Positions 11,092 through 23,600 of a stretch of DNA of 64,000 nucleotides are shown one piece after another. Under the pieces are notes generated by a model. The model saw nothing but the letters and a program-made list of their open reading frames with translations. It was not told where the DNA came from and did no database searches. The stretch spans positions 1,550,001 to 1,614,000 of the forward strand of contig JAJQJQ010000026.1 of NCBI GenBank assembly GCA_028622995.1, read 5' to 3'. A program made the position numbers and the translations under genes. The first letter of the stretch is position 1, and every line of letters begins with the position of its first letter. The stretch comes from Panagrolaimus kolymaensis (taxonomy: Eukaryota; Nematoda; Chromadorea; Rhabditida; Panagrolaimidae).

Positions 11092-13237
11092 ATGGCAGTT
11101 AACAAGAATGTCCCTGCTCCGGCTTCCACATCCGGTAAACAAGAAAGTGGACCCGTATTGATTCTAACATCATGTCATAATTCCCATGAATTTATTGAGA
11201 GACGTATTGTTGTAACTAAAGGTGAAGAAAATGGTATCAAAGTTGGCCGTGCTGTTTGGCGAGTGCTTGCTTCCCCAAATAATGCTATTTTTGATTGCAA
11301 AGTTAGTGCATGCTTTTTATGACTTCCTTAGCTTCAATTTATTATCGGTGCTTTAGGTTTTATCGCGGAATCATGCTACTGTATGGTTGGAAGATGATAC
11401 TTTTTACATTAAAGATACAAAAAGCAGCAATGGCACTTTTATAAATAATTCACGATTATCGAATAGCGGAGAAGAATCTCCTCCAACCCCACTTGCTACG
11501 GGTGATATTCTTCAACTTGGTGTTGAAATTGTTGATAATACAAAGAAAGGTTGTTGTTGATTTCTCATAAAAGTATTTAACCTTAATTTTTTTAAAGTTG
11601 CAAGTGGCTGTATTATTGCCATGGTGCGATTTCTTAATAGTCAAGGCGCTGAAATTGCTACCCGTCGATCTGCTTCGACTAATAATTCAAATGAAAATAT
11701 GATAACGGAACGTATTCCCAAACATTGTTTAGTTGTCCCAGAAGAGCAAATGTATCAAATGCAGCAATATCTTTATGAAGCAAAGCATCGAGAAGCGGTA
11801 ATAACATTTATAACCCATGCTTTATATTTACATAAACCCTTATAATTTTAGGCTTTGGGCCAAAAATTAACAATATTACAAGAAGCTTTAAAAGAAGCTA
11901 ATGAAGCTTCAGAAACAAATTGGCAAGCCATGATTAATGAAGAACGTTTACTTTCACGTATTGAAATCCTTGAATCTCAAATTGCTCTAGTCTCAACTAA
12001 AAATATCACAAATGCTGATTTACAGCGTAAAATCGATGAATTTTATACAGAAAAGGAACGAGTTGAAACTCATACAAAGGATATATTACGGTAGCTATTA
12101 TTTTTTTAAACTTAAAAACACATTCGCCAGTTTCAGAAAATCAACTGAAGAAGCAAGTGAAGCACGAATAAGGTTGCAAGAGGTTGAATTAGCATTAATG
12201 AATGTTGAAGAGCAAAATAACTTTATACGAGAACAATATCAAGAAGCTGAAAGAGCTCTCGAAATTCAAAAATATGAATATGAAAAACTTCATAGTGATT
12301 ATGACATTGTTTGTCAAGAATTAGAAATTGCTCGAGCAGCTAATCAACATTTAGTTTTGACTATTGCAAAGGAAAAGGAGGATGCTGCAACTGTTGCACT
12401 TGCATTACAACAAAGCCATGATGATCAACCACAAATGAATGGAGATTTCGATAATATTAAATCTGATTTAATTACCGTAACTGAGGATATTATTCCTCCA
12501 GCCCCTGCTCCTTCATCGTCAAATAGATTTGAAAATATTGGTATTCAAGTTTTCCCCGAAGAATTATTGATTGCAGAAATTAAAGGAAAAAGTAAGACTT
12601 TTGGCCGAAATTTTCAAATTTTAAATTATTTTTTGTAGAAGAATTAATAAGTTTGGAAGACTTTTTATCTCCACAAATTGATAATTCCATTATTGAAGCA
12701 AACAAAGAAAATTTTAAAAATCTCACTCATTCATTAAATTCATTATTCACTGATTCAAATTCAGTTAAAATTAATCCATCATCCCTTCATGAAGCTGTTG
12801 CAAATACCATTGCTTCGATTACAAAAAAGACCCATGAAGTTATTGAAGCAAAACAAAAGCAAATAACTGAAGAAAAAATGGCTAAACTTAATGATTTGCT
12901 TACAAAACATGAAATAAATTCCAATAATATTGATGGAACGCAAATTTATAATTCAAGAAATAATTTTAACGAATTTTATAATAAGAAAAAATTGTCAACA
13001 TCGAAAGTGGAAAGTTCAGAGGTTTGCAAATTTTCTAATTTCCATAGCTTTTTAATTTTAATCTTTCAGGATATTCTTTCTGTATTTCCAATATTTTCTT
13101 TATTCGTATTATTTCTGTATAAAATTATGCAAGTGTCTAATGTGGTTTATATAAAAGCAGTTGGTTATACCACCGCCAAAATTACTGATCAAAATATGAA
13201 AACGGGTGAGGACGATAATGAAAAGAAAAAAAGTTGA
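11092..13237 (+). CDS. SLMAP: SLMAP-like FHA-domain coiled-coil tail-anchored protein
   Basis: Seven exons (11092-11301, 11357-11549, 11598-11797, 11852-12090, 12137-12591, 12639-13021, 13070-13237) give 615 residues. Residues about 20-150 form an FHA domain: VGRAVW, LSRNHATVW and SSNGTFIN are the canonical phosphothreonine-binding loops. Residues about 185-420 are long heptad-rich coiled coil. Near the C-terminus (about 563-579) is one hydrophobic segment followed by a short charged tail, as in the tail-anchored membrane form of SLMAP. In other animals SLMAP links phosphorylated MST kinase to the STRIPAK phosphatase complex and acts at nuclear envelope, ER and sarcolemma. It is the likely second gene of an operon with POLE2. 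AATAAA is at 13364-13369. Confidence 0.83.
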
Positions 13238-13363
13238 TGGAGGAGAAAAATTTTTTTGAGGTTATTTAAGTAATTTATTTATTATTATTTTATGTATTCG
13301 CATTATTTAAATTGCCCGTTATTATCATTATTATTAGCTATGTTTTTTTTTGACACTGTTTCT

Positions 13364-13369
13364 AATAAA
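13364..13369 (+). terminator. Poly(A) signal of SLMAP
   Basis: AATAAA about 130 bp after the stop codon, followed by an A-rich run. Confidence 0.45.
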
Positions 13370-14640
13370 AAAAAATAAAATTCAAAAACACATTAATTTT
13401 TATTTCTTCTTTACATTTCAAAGATTTACATTAATTGAAGTTTTGTTTTTATGGAATACAGATTTTTTGGTCACTCTTTAGGGTGTTATTTCAGTTTTCT
13501 TTTGTTCAATATTCGTTCTTGAATTTGCAAGAACTGTAAAATATACAAAAAAGCTTTAAAAAGTTACACACATATTTGTGAATTTATAAATATTTATTTA
13601 CAAAGTAACAAAATAAAATTTATATTATTACAATGCGAGAATTAATAAAGTATTTAAAAGATGGGTTGTTTTGAATATGTAATAATAATTAAAAACTTAA
13701 TGAAAACTTTATTTGGTTGGAAAATGTCTTATAATTTTACTTTGGCAATCAAAACTTTCTTTGACCAAATTTAAATGGAAAAATAGTGAAAATTAAATTT
13801 ATATCAGCTGGTTATTATTGAAAACCGAACGCTTGAATAAATGCAAACAATAAACAAAATAAAATAAAAAAACAAGTCAGGTTTTTACAGCGAAAATCTA
13901 TCTTTTGACCCTCGTGGTGCTTGCTTTTGCTCCTCTCTGAATGACTGACGACGACGACTGACTGTCCGTCTTCTTTATTCCTTCCATTTTTTTTTTCATC
14001 GCCAGCCACATATAAACTTTTCTTTTTTCTTTCTCCACGGCTGATGACTGAGTATTTTTTTAAATGTATTTTGCCATCACGGTTTCTTTCGGCTTCTTTT
14101 TTCCTTTTTCATTGATCACCATCAAATTTATTTGATGATTTAAAAATAAAATCTTTATGAAATACTTCTGAGAATTGATAACCATCTTTGGCAATTATTT
14201 TTATGAACAACAATTTCACTTTTTCGGTTCGATTGAAATTAACGATTGCTTTTTTTAAATCATGTGAACAACGAACGTCCATATTTTTTTTAATCAAATG
14301 TTTTTTACCGCAAAAAAAAAATCTTTTAATTATGTAAATTTCTAATTTATTTGCGCTTCTTTCATAACTCTTTTGAATTGAAGGTGAATGCTCTCGTTAT
14401 TAGATAACCTTAGTATCGACCTATCGTACAACTATTATTATTTGCTACGGGCGTTGCTTGCTATTCTTTTTTTATGAAATATGCGCACAAGTGATTTGCG
14501 TTGTTGCGTCGTTTTCGTCGTCGTCTTCCTCCTTCCTCCCGAGTATGGAAGAAAGTTGTTTGCCACTTTTTTTTTCTTGCGTGTTTTCAAATTTTAGGTT
14601 TTCATTTTTAAGATTTTTTTATCTAAAAATTCCCTCTATT
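13370..14640. other. Intergenic, no confident gene
   Basis: About 1.3 kb between SLMAP and eel-1, both on plus. A few short minus-strand frames (13815-14009, 14109-14297) have more balanced composition than their surroundings, but I found no start, splice or family support. Confidence 0.4.
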
Positions 14641-14648
14641 TTTTTTAG
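14641..14648 (+). promoter_or_regulatory. Candidate trans-splice acceptor for eel-1
   Basis: TTTTTTAG ends 10 bases before the start codon, after a strong T-run. No upstream coding exon is visible, so a spliced-leader site is likely. Confidence 0.45.
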
Positions 14649-14658
14649 CAATTTACAA

Positions 14659-17600
14659 ATGCGGGGAGAAACTTCGGCATCCATCACTTCATCAACGTTG
14701 TTGGTAAGTTTTTGAATTAGCTTTTGTCAGCATTTTTTAAATGAATATATCTTTAGGTGCCTGAATGTCAAAATTTCATTGAAAAATGTAATCGTGCAAA
14801 ATCAGATCAAGAATTTTGTGAATTATTAGATTCAGTGAAAGTTTGGTTTCATTCAACTCGAACTGAACTTGTAAAATGGGCGGATATTATCTCAAAATGT
14901 GATAAAATACTTGCTTATTGCAGTTATCGATTGAGTTTAAAAGATCCTATGCGGGTTGATTATGATTATGAATATGCTGGCCACGTGGGTTCAGTATTGA
15001 GATTTTCAAGTTTACTCTTTGAAAATACTTTTTCTCGTTCAATATATCCATCCACTGAGGTTTGTTAAAAATTAAAAAGGATTCTTAAAAATTATATATT
15101 TTTAGAAAGTTTTGCGGCTGCTCGAAACCACAAATCTCGATGTTTTGCTTTCCGTGCTACGATTTTTGTTTGTTGTAGCAAAACATTCTGATTTCCTCGA
15201 TCGATATTGTCGGAAAGGCGATATTGGTCCTTTGAGAATATTTATAAAATCCATTGTTGAAGCTTGGGATTCATTTGATATGGCAGCGCCCTTTCATCAA
15301 CTTTGCTTGGAATGCACCATTTCGCCACCTGATAGCTTTGTAACATATTTGGGATCTGACAGGATTTCTGTTGCAGTTGATCGATCAAAGGTTGGATAAC
15401 TCAAGAAATTTAATTTAACCCCCAAAAAAATAATTTTAGTCATTGGAAGAATCCCTTGATAAAGTTCTTGGAGATATACGAGTATGGAATTCAAAATGTA
15501 CAAAATATGTTACTGAATATGCAATAGCCAAAGCTAAAACCCTTTTAATCCATCGATTACAAGATAAATCACTTCGAATTAAATGTGCTTTAATTCGAGT
15601 GCTTGTTATTTCCATTGCAAATTATGCTAAATGTTTAGTATTGGAAACTGAACAAATTTCATATGAAGCTAAAGTGCTTTGTGAAATAGTTAAATTTGAC
15701 AATAATGGCCAATCATTTATGAGTTTGAAAGCTGAAGCTTTAAGATCCTTAGCAAGCATATTTTTCTTGAAACAAATTGAATTGTAAGATTTCCAAAAAA
15801 AATTTTAAACAAAAAGTAAATACTTGGTTTTGCAGGATTAAAATAATTTCATCTGAATTATCTTTGGCAAATGCATATGGAACAATTTCAACCATTATGA
15901 ATACAGCTCATGATTTGTTTGTATTTGAACATACTCCAATTTTAACTCCAGAAGAAACCGATTTTTATTCAGCTCTATTTTCATTTGTTTATCATGCAGG
16001 TGGAAATGCGAGAGGTTTGAAAGAAAATATAAAAATTAGTTTATTTATTAAATATAAGTTTTTTTAGAAATTGATTCCGATGATAGCAAAATATTTGATA
16101 TTTTGGTTGATATTGTTGCAAATTGCAGTTCAAATGAAAGCTTAATTACTTTTATCACTCGATCTGTGAGAATTATAGATAATTTAGTTTCATTTAATAC
16201 CGCTTTATTAACTAATGCAAGAATGGAACTTATTTCTGCAAGATTTCCTGTAAGACTTTTTTTTATTTGTGTCTTTCTTGGTTATTTGATTATAGCTTTT
16301 TTTTTAGCGTGAAATACAAAATGCAAAAGAATGCTTGGATAATGGAACGGCAGTATATCCATTACAAAATATGGCTTTGATTAAATCATTGCTTAATTTT
16401 ATGCGTCGGGCCATTATGGATATGCACCTTGGAACGGTTATCATGAAGCAACCCACCATTGATGCCTTATTGTATGTATTTGAAAATGCAAAACATTTTG
16501 GTCCTTCATTGTTTCATCCATGTTATCATTTAATTATTTCCTTCATTTCTCAAGAAACTAATCAAATTAATATGATTCATGAGACTGGATTATCGCAATC
16601 CATTTTAACTTGCCTTATGGCTAGTGATGTAAGGAATACATTTATTTTTGTAGAAGAGTTTTAATCAAATTCTATTCCTTAATTTTAGCTTATGGTTTCA
16701 CGTGAAATAATTCAAGGCCTTCCAAACCTTATTTCGGCTTTATCTTTGAATACTCGAGGATTAGAACTTATTCAAAATTTAAAACCAATGCGAAGAATTA
16801 TTCGTTTAATTTTTTCTGCAAAGTTTTTGGTCACCACATCTAAGAAAAAAGATGAAATGGGTAAGCTTTATTACATAGGAATTTTTTTAAAAATTGTTTT
16901 TAATATTTGATTTTTTTAGATAAAGCTACCCTTGTTATTACTGGTGGTCTCAATGATTTAATTGATCATCAACCCACACTTGCCAGAGATATATTTACCC
17001 ATATTCATGAAATTCTTGGAGATTTACTTGAAACCCTCATGTTGCCTGATATTCAATGTTATGATAGTGATAGGCGTAAAAGTTCCATGCCATTCCATAT
17101 GAATCCTTTACCATATCGTTTTCCAAATGAAGATGATGAAATGGAAGATGCTGATAGCCCTCAAGGTGCTAGCAATGATGCGTCACCTGATTACCACGAA
17201 GAACTAAATCAAAGCATTGCAGCCGATTTTGAAATGGAAACTGACACTGAAGTCACTCGAGAACAGGAATATCGCACATATTATGTTCATAATGGAATGA
17301 AAGTTTTGCCACTGTATGAAAATCTTAATTTAGTGGTTAAAATTATTAATGTAGTAACAAAGCGAAGAGATAAGCAATTGATAAATCTTCTTGAAGAAAT
17401 TGGAATGTATAATCGTTTGGTAGAATTTTTAACAACCAAACATCATCCTTATGGAATTAAAAATGTTACCTTTCCTCGTGCATTAGCGGAATTATTTAAA
17501 AAAGTTAGCAGCGTTACCAAAGGTCCAAAAACATTGGCCATTGAACAAATGAATAAATGTTGCGCTGATTTCTTGCGAATGCCTTTAATTGGTGAATATT

Positions 17601-20600
17601 TGGATACTAAGATGACGACTCCACAATTCCTAACCAAAGATGAAATTCATGCCATTTCTCGCCTTTCCACCTTATTGGAATTTTCTGCAGAATTATTTAC
17701 TCCAAAAACCTCAGAATTATTTGCAAATCGCGATGAACTTCTTAGTCAACTTTTACAAGATAAAACAAAAACAAAAGAATTTATTAATTCTTTAATCTCG
17801 GTTCATCGAATTTTTACTATGATTAAAATTGTTATGGATGCTCGACGAACCACTTTGAAAAAGAGTAGCTCGTTCGATATTGAAGACGATGACAACGACG
17901 ATAACAATGATTTAGCAATATGGCCAACATCAAGAGAAGATTTTCCTGAAATTATTTCAAATGCCATTGCAGCAAGTGAAAATATTATTACTGCTTTAAT
18001 GAGCACACATTTTGTTTATACCATTCATGTCGTTAGATCGGTTGCAAATTTAGCTAGCAAAAAAGAATATATTGCAAATTGTGTAATTTTTGGTTCAATT
18101 GTTTTTGAAAAAATTTGCATTTGTGTTTCATCTGAAAATTTGATGACCGAATCTCCAATTACCAAGTAAGTTTATGCGCCGTCATAATTTCCACTTAAAA
18201 AACATTTTTTAGGCACAAATACCTAATCCAAGTTATAAAACTTGTGGATAAAATTCTTTCGGCTTGTAAAACTCCTTATCGCTCATATCTTCCACATGCC
18301 ATCGTGGATACAGATTTAATTATAAATTTAACTAATGGCATTCGACTTCTTGGTGATGATAAGTGTAGCGACTCAAGTAAATTGAGAATCAGAAAAAAAT
18401 CGTTTTTAAGATCTCCAAATTTTTCAGCAACATCCTCAGCAATTTTATCATGGGCAGGAGTAATGAAAAAAATATGCTATTTGGATGATTTTCCCCTTCC
18501 TCGAGATGCAATAATTGATAAACTTCGAATGGAAATGTTTAATGCAATTAAATCACAAATAACTTCATTTTATCGAAATAAATGCATTGCAAATCCTAAA
18601 GCATTTATACCCGAATTTATGAGTGTTATGATTGAAATTTTGAGAGCTGCAAAGCGAAGTGAAACTGTTAATACAGCAATTATTGATTCACATATTTCAA
18701 ATGCTAAAGATTCCGTTCAACCTATGGAAACTGATCAAGATGAGCCATCCAATGGAGAAGCATTTACATGCGCATCAATAATCGATGGAATGATAGAATT
18801 TTTACCTAAAGTTTTATGCATGCTTACAACCGATGAAGAAACCATTCCAGAAGTTGCGAAACTTATTATTCAGTTTATAAATACTAAAGAAGGAAATAAT
18901 TATATTAAAACTGAATTAGTTAATAAAAAATGGTTTCAAGGCATTCCAAGGCTTTGTAATGAAGTGATTCGACCAAATCGAATTACGGATCAATTGATGC
19001 TTAAAAGCAATCTTCATTTAATGTCTTTATTATTTATGGAAATTCCAGAAGATATTATGGAAATTAAAGAATCTTTTCCTATGGTTAAAGTTGTGTGTGA
19101 ATTACTTCAAAGAGTGGTGGAAAATGAAGAATGGCATGTTCCATATTTGCCATATGTATTATTTTGGATTGAAACTTGGCTTAAAAAACATCGACTTGAA
19201 ACTCGTCGAAAGCAATTTGAAGAAAGGGTTAATAGCATGGAGTGGTCATATCGCTCAATTCGAGCAGCACAATATCAAACATTTTCCGAAAAAAATCAAG
19301 CTCTACTTTCAGCTGCTTTTAAAGAAGGAAAAACCAGTCTTGCAATAACAGAAAAAAGAAATCTTCGAATGATGGTTGATTTAACTAAAATGCTTTATCG
19401 ACCTCTTGATCGTGTAAATGAATTCCATTCAATTAAACTAAATGTTAAATTAAAAGAAGGTGCAAATAACGCAGATGAAATTATTAAACATGATGATAGT
19501 TTAAAACCTGAAGATTTTGATGAAAGTAAAATAGTGAAGGCTTTGGTTAAAATTTTAAAAGCCAATACAAAATTTTCTGCAAAATCTGAAGTGCCTACTG
19601 AACGTTCACCATTGCCATATGAACTTGTATATTCTGCCTTTTCATTGCTCATCCAAGTTTTTGAAATTCGTGAATCTCGAAAAACTTTTATTGAAAATGG
19701 TGGAATTCAAGCAATAATTCATCAAGAATTGGAAAAGTTTACTCCTGAAATTACGCTAATTGCTTTTGTGGCATTCACACGTTCAATGGATATTGGGATT
19801 CAATCTGAAAAGGAAATTGAAGCAACAATTCAAGCAGCGTTGAAGGAGGAGAGATACAATAACAGCCATCAACACAAAGTTTATCAAGCTAATGAACCTT
19901 TTGATAAAGATAATTTCTTCAATCGTATGACTCCGCTTTATACTCATCCAAAATTTTTTGAAATTTTCACTCAAAATACTCGAACTCGTGGCAATAATGT
20001 TGTTGTGGAAATGTCAACCAAAGGATGTGCAGCGGATTTTGTTAACATTAAAGTTGAAGATTACAAAGATAAAGTTTTTCAAGAGGTATGTTTTAGCTTA
20101 CAAAAATTTAAATAGCATAAATTTAATTTTATTAATTTTTAGATTATTCCCGAATTATGCAACCTTGCAAGAAAGGGTGAAGAATTATATCGAACCAATT
20201 TAATTGGAAAATGGGCAGCTGTATATTATTTAACTTTCCTAACTTGGAATTATCGAAGTTCCATCAAATATATTCTCCTTGAAGAAAACCGTGGAGTTGT
20301 TGGACATCTCATCGATGCTTTCATTAAACGATCCCTTCCATTCAAACTTTATAAATTTGTTTTATCATTTTTAAGTTCCATGGTTATTTGTGATGAACAT
20401 GAAGATGCAGCTAATTTGGTTATGTCTGAAGTTAGAAATGTTTTACAAAAATGTATTAGAAATTGGACAGATGATGATTTTCCATTGAAAGTTTCTTCTC
20501 TCGCAAGCTTAGTTTTACAATTAAAGGATGTTATGAGAGTAAGAAAATAGTCTTATTTAAATATTAAAAATTAAAACAATTTTTTTAGTCTAAACGCATT

Positions 20601-23600
20601 CTTCCAAGTCGACCAGTAGGCTCCACTGGAATTAAAGCCTTTATTCGAGAACAAATGATCCATGCTTTTACTCAATCTTTGGCATATATTTCACAAAAAG
20701 AAAGCACTTCCAAAGCTATCAATGAAGTAATTTTACTTTTACGTGAAGTTACTGAAGTTGTAAATACTTTGTCACCACATTCTCCACAAACTTTGGGACT
20801 TCCAAGTAATGGAGTTTTAAGGGAACCTGGAAGCACCGGAAATATTACTCGTCCACGTAATTTTTTTTACTTGTTTTTTTTTGTGTGGCAATTAATTAAA
20901 AAATATATTTTGTTTTAGCGAGAGCAAACTATTCGGTTCGAAGACTTAGACATCCATTATCTGGGCCATTCTTTAGTGAAGCATTTATGGAAGGTGCATG
21001 GATTGAACATGCTTCCACTTTTGATAATAATCGAACAACAAGTGAAGAAGAAAGTGGAGAAGAAACAACAGTTGAAAATCCAATAGAATTTCCTGTTGCT
21101 ACGGTAAAATTTTAAACAAAAAGGATATTCAAATTTTATTAAAGATAATTATTTTTTAGAACGAAGTTTGTGATGAAGCAAATGAAATTCCAATTGAGTT
21201 TACAACCGAAGCAAATGCATTTGAAATTCAACATCGATTTATTGTTAATCCATATATGAATCAATGGCATCCATTACATCTTCCACCAACAGATTTAACA
21301 AACTATTCCACCGCCATTCCACCAGAATTACGTGAAACCCATGAAAATCGTCGAATGCCCATGAATGTTGTTTGTCAACATCCATTGGAAATGCCATCGC
21401 TAGCTCCAGAAATTCGAATGGATCATCCTAATCATGTTCCACCTCGAATGGATCATGCATTTTCCCGAAGAAAACCGGTATGAAAAAAAATTAAAATATC
21501 TAATAATTTTATTAAATATTTTTTTATTCAGGAAAATGATGAACATCCAGCATTAAAGATAATTGTTGATAAAATTCCATTTTATTATGATATGTCTAAT
21601 TGGGCATTGGATTTTGTTGGACGCCATTCATATCAATATATTTATGCACTTTTACATGCATTGGTGCTACAAAAATATGAAGAAAAACGTGCGGCAACTC
21701 GAGCCAATCCTCAATATGAAGGAAGTGCACGAGCTTTACGTGCGGCAAATATGGGAATGGAAACATTCAGGGATGTTTTTAATGATGCCAATGATGCAAT
21801 AGGAAATTTTGCACATGAATTTCAACGTGGTGCTCAAGCTGAAAGAAATTTGGTATTTGCAGCTGAAATGGCAGATATGGCTGCAGATGTGACGACACCT
21901 GAAACTGCCGCTGCTGCTACGGCAGCAGTAGCACAACAACCTCCAACTCCACCTCGACGTCGTTCAGCTCGATTAAATCCTCAACAACCACCTCATGATG
22001 AACAAGAACAGGAGCAAGAAAACCCACAAGAAGAGGAAGACCAAACTCCACCAGAAGAAGAAGAAGACGCTCAACAACCTCCTCCACATCATCATCAGCC
22101 TGAACCCATACTTCAAATAAATGCAATGAATGGTTTAGAAAACGAATATGACGATGATGAGGAAGATGTAGACGACGATGAAAACGATGAAGATGACGAG
22201 CATGATGATGACAATGAAGAAGATGACACAGATGCAGAAGATATAAATGCGGGTCAAATAGATGTTGATTCATTTCCTTCAAGTCCACATCCTCAATCTA
22301 CTGCTTTGGCTAGTATGCAAGAATACACTAACGCTCGGGTGCCATATCTTCGAGGTGAAATATTTTCGGGTTTAACATCTCGTTTCGGCACAGATGACAT
22401 TAATAGCATTGCTCGACAACTTGTTTCTATGCGATTCCCTGATTTTCTCGATCCAGAAGGTTTTTATCCTGTTCGATCACATGTTGGAAATCCTAAAAAG
22501 AATGCCCTTCAAAGAGCTAACGAACTCCTTCGAAGGCAATCAGATTATCAAGAAATTGAAGAAATTCGAAAAGAAATAAGTCGAGATGGAAGTTATGAGG
22601 AAGCATTGCGAAGTTTAAAATCACCCATAAATGTTGAAAGAAAAACAGCTGAAGATATGGTTTTACATTCTTTACGAAGTGCAAGGCAATTAGTAATAGA
22701 TAATGAAAAAACCAAACGTGCTACACAACCTCCAGAACCTCGATATCAAGAATTGGATGAAGGGCTCAGATTTGCTATTGGAAGTAAGGAAAATTAAAAA
22801 AAAATTAAGCATAAAATTTATAAAATATTGTTTTTAGATCTCCGAGTTCCGGAAGGCCTTGATCCTGTTATTCTTGCTGAGCTTCCAGCAGAATTTCGAG
22901 AACAAGCAATTGAACAACATTTAGTTTCCAATCCTCCCACCGCTCAAGTAGATAATCATCAAGAAACTCCAATGCCACCCGATCCAACAAATTTAAATAT
23001 TGGTTTCTTAAATACTTTACCATCTGAAATGCGAAATTATCTAATCAATGATCTTGAATTTGAATTGATGGAACTTGAAGATAGCGTTTTAATGGGAGAA
23101 AACCCAATGAATTTCCGTCAACAAATTTTTAAATCTTTGGGTGATCGAGAAATTCGAAGTTTACCCCAAGAAATTGTGGTGGAAGTTTTAAAAAGCAAAC
23201 GAGAATTAATGAATTCCGCTGCAAGTCAAAACTTCCGGGGCAATACACTTTTTGAGCATCAATTTGAAAGTCGAACACGAACAGCACAAATTTTTGATCG
23301 AAAATCCGTGGATATCCTTCTTGCTTTATTACTTTATCGAATTCCAAGTTTAACGAATGATCTCGAACATTTATTTGTTGAAATTTGTGAAGATATTGGA
23401 AGTTGTGATTATATAGTTTGGGCATTAATTTCTATGATGAAAACAGTGGTTCAAGATGTATCATCGGAAGAAGTGGATGGAACACCTCCAACTGGAACAT
23501 GGCTTGATAGTTTCACTGATTACACTGGACATGTTTTGCGGTTTATTGGAAACAATAAAACTGCATTCACAGAAATTTCACGATCTGAAATTATTAATAG

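Noticed and set aside
13815..14297. Two short minus-strand frames that could be a small gene
   Set aside because: No linking splice sites, no family resemblance and a low-complexity setting; not enough to call.
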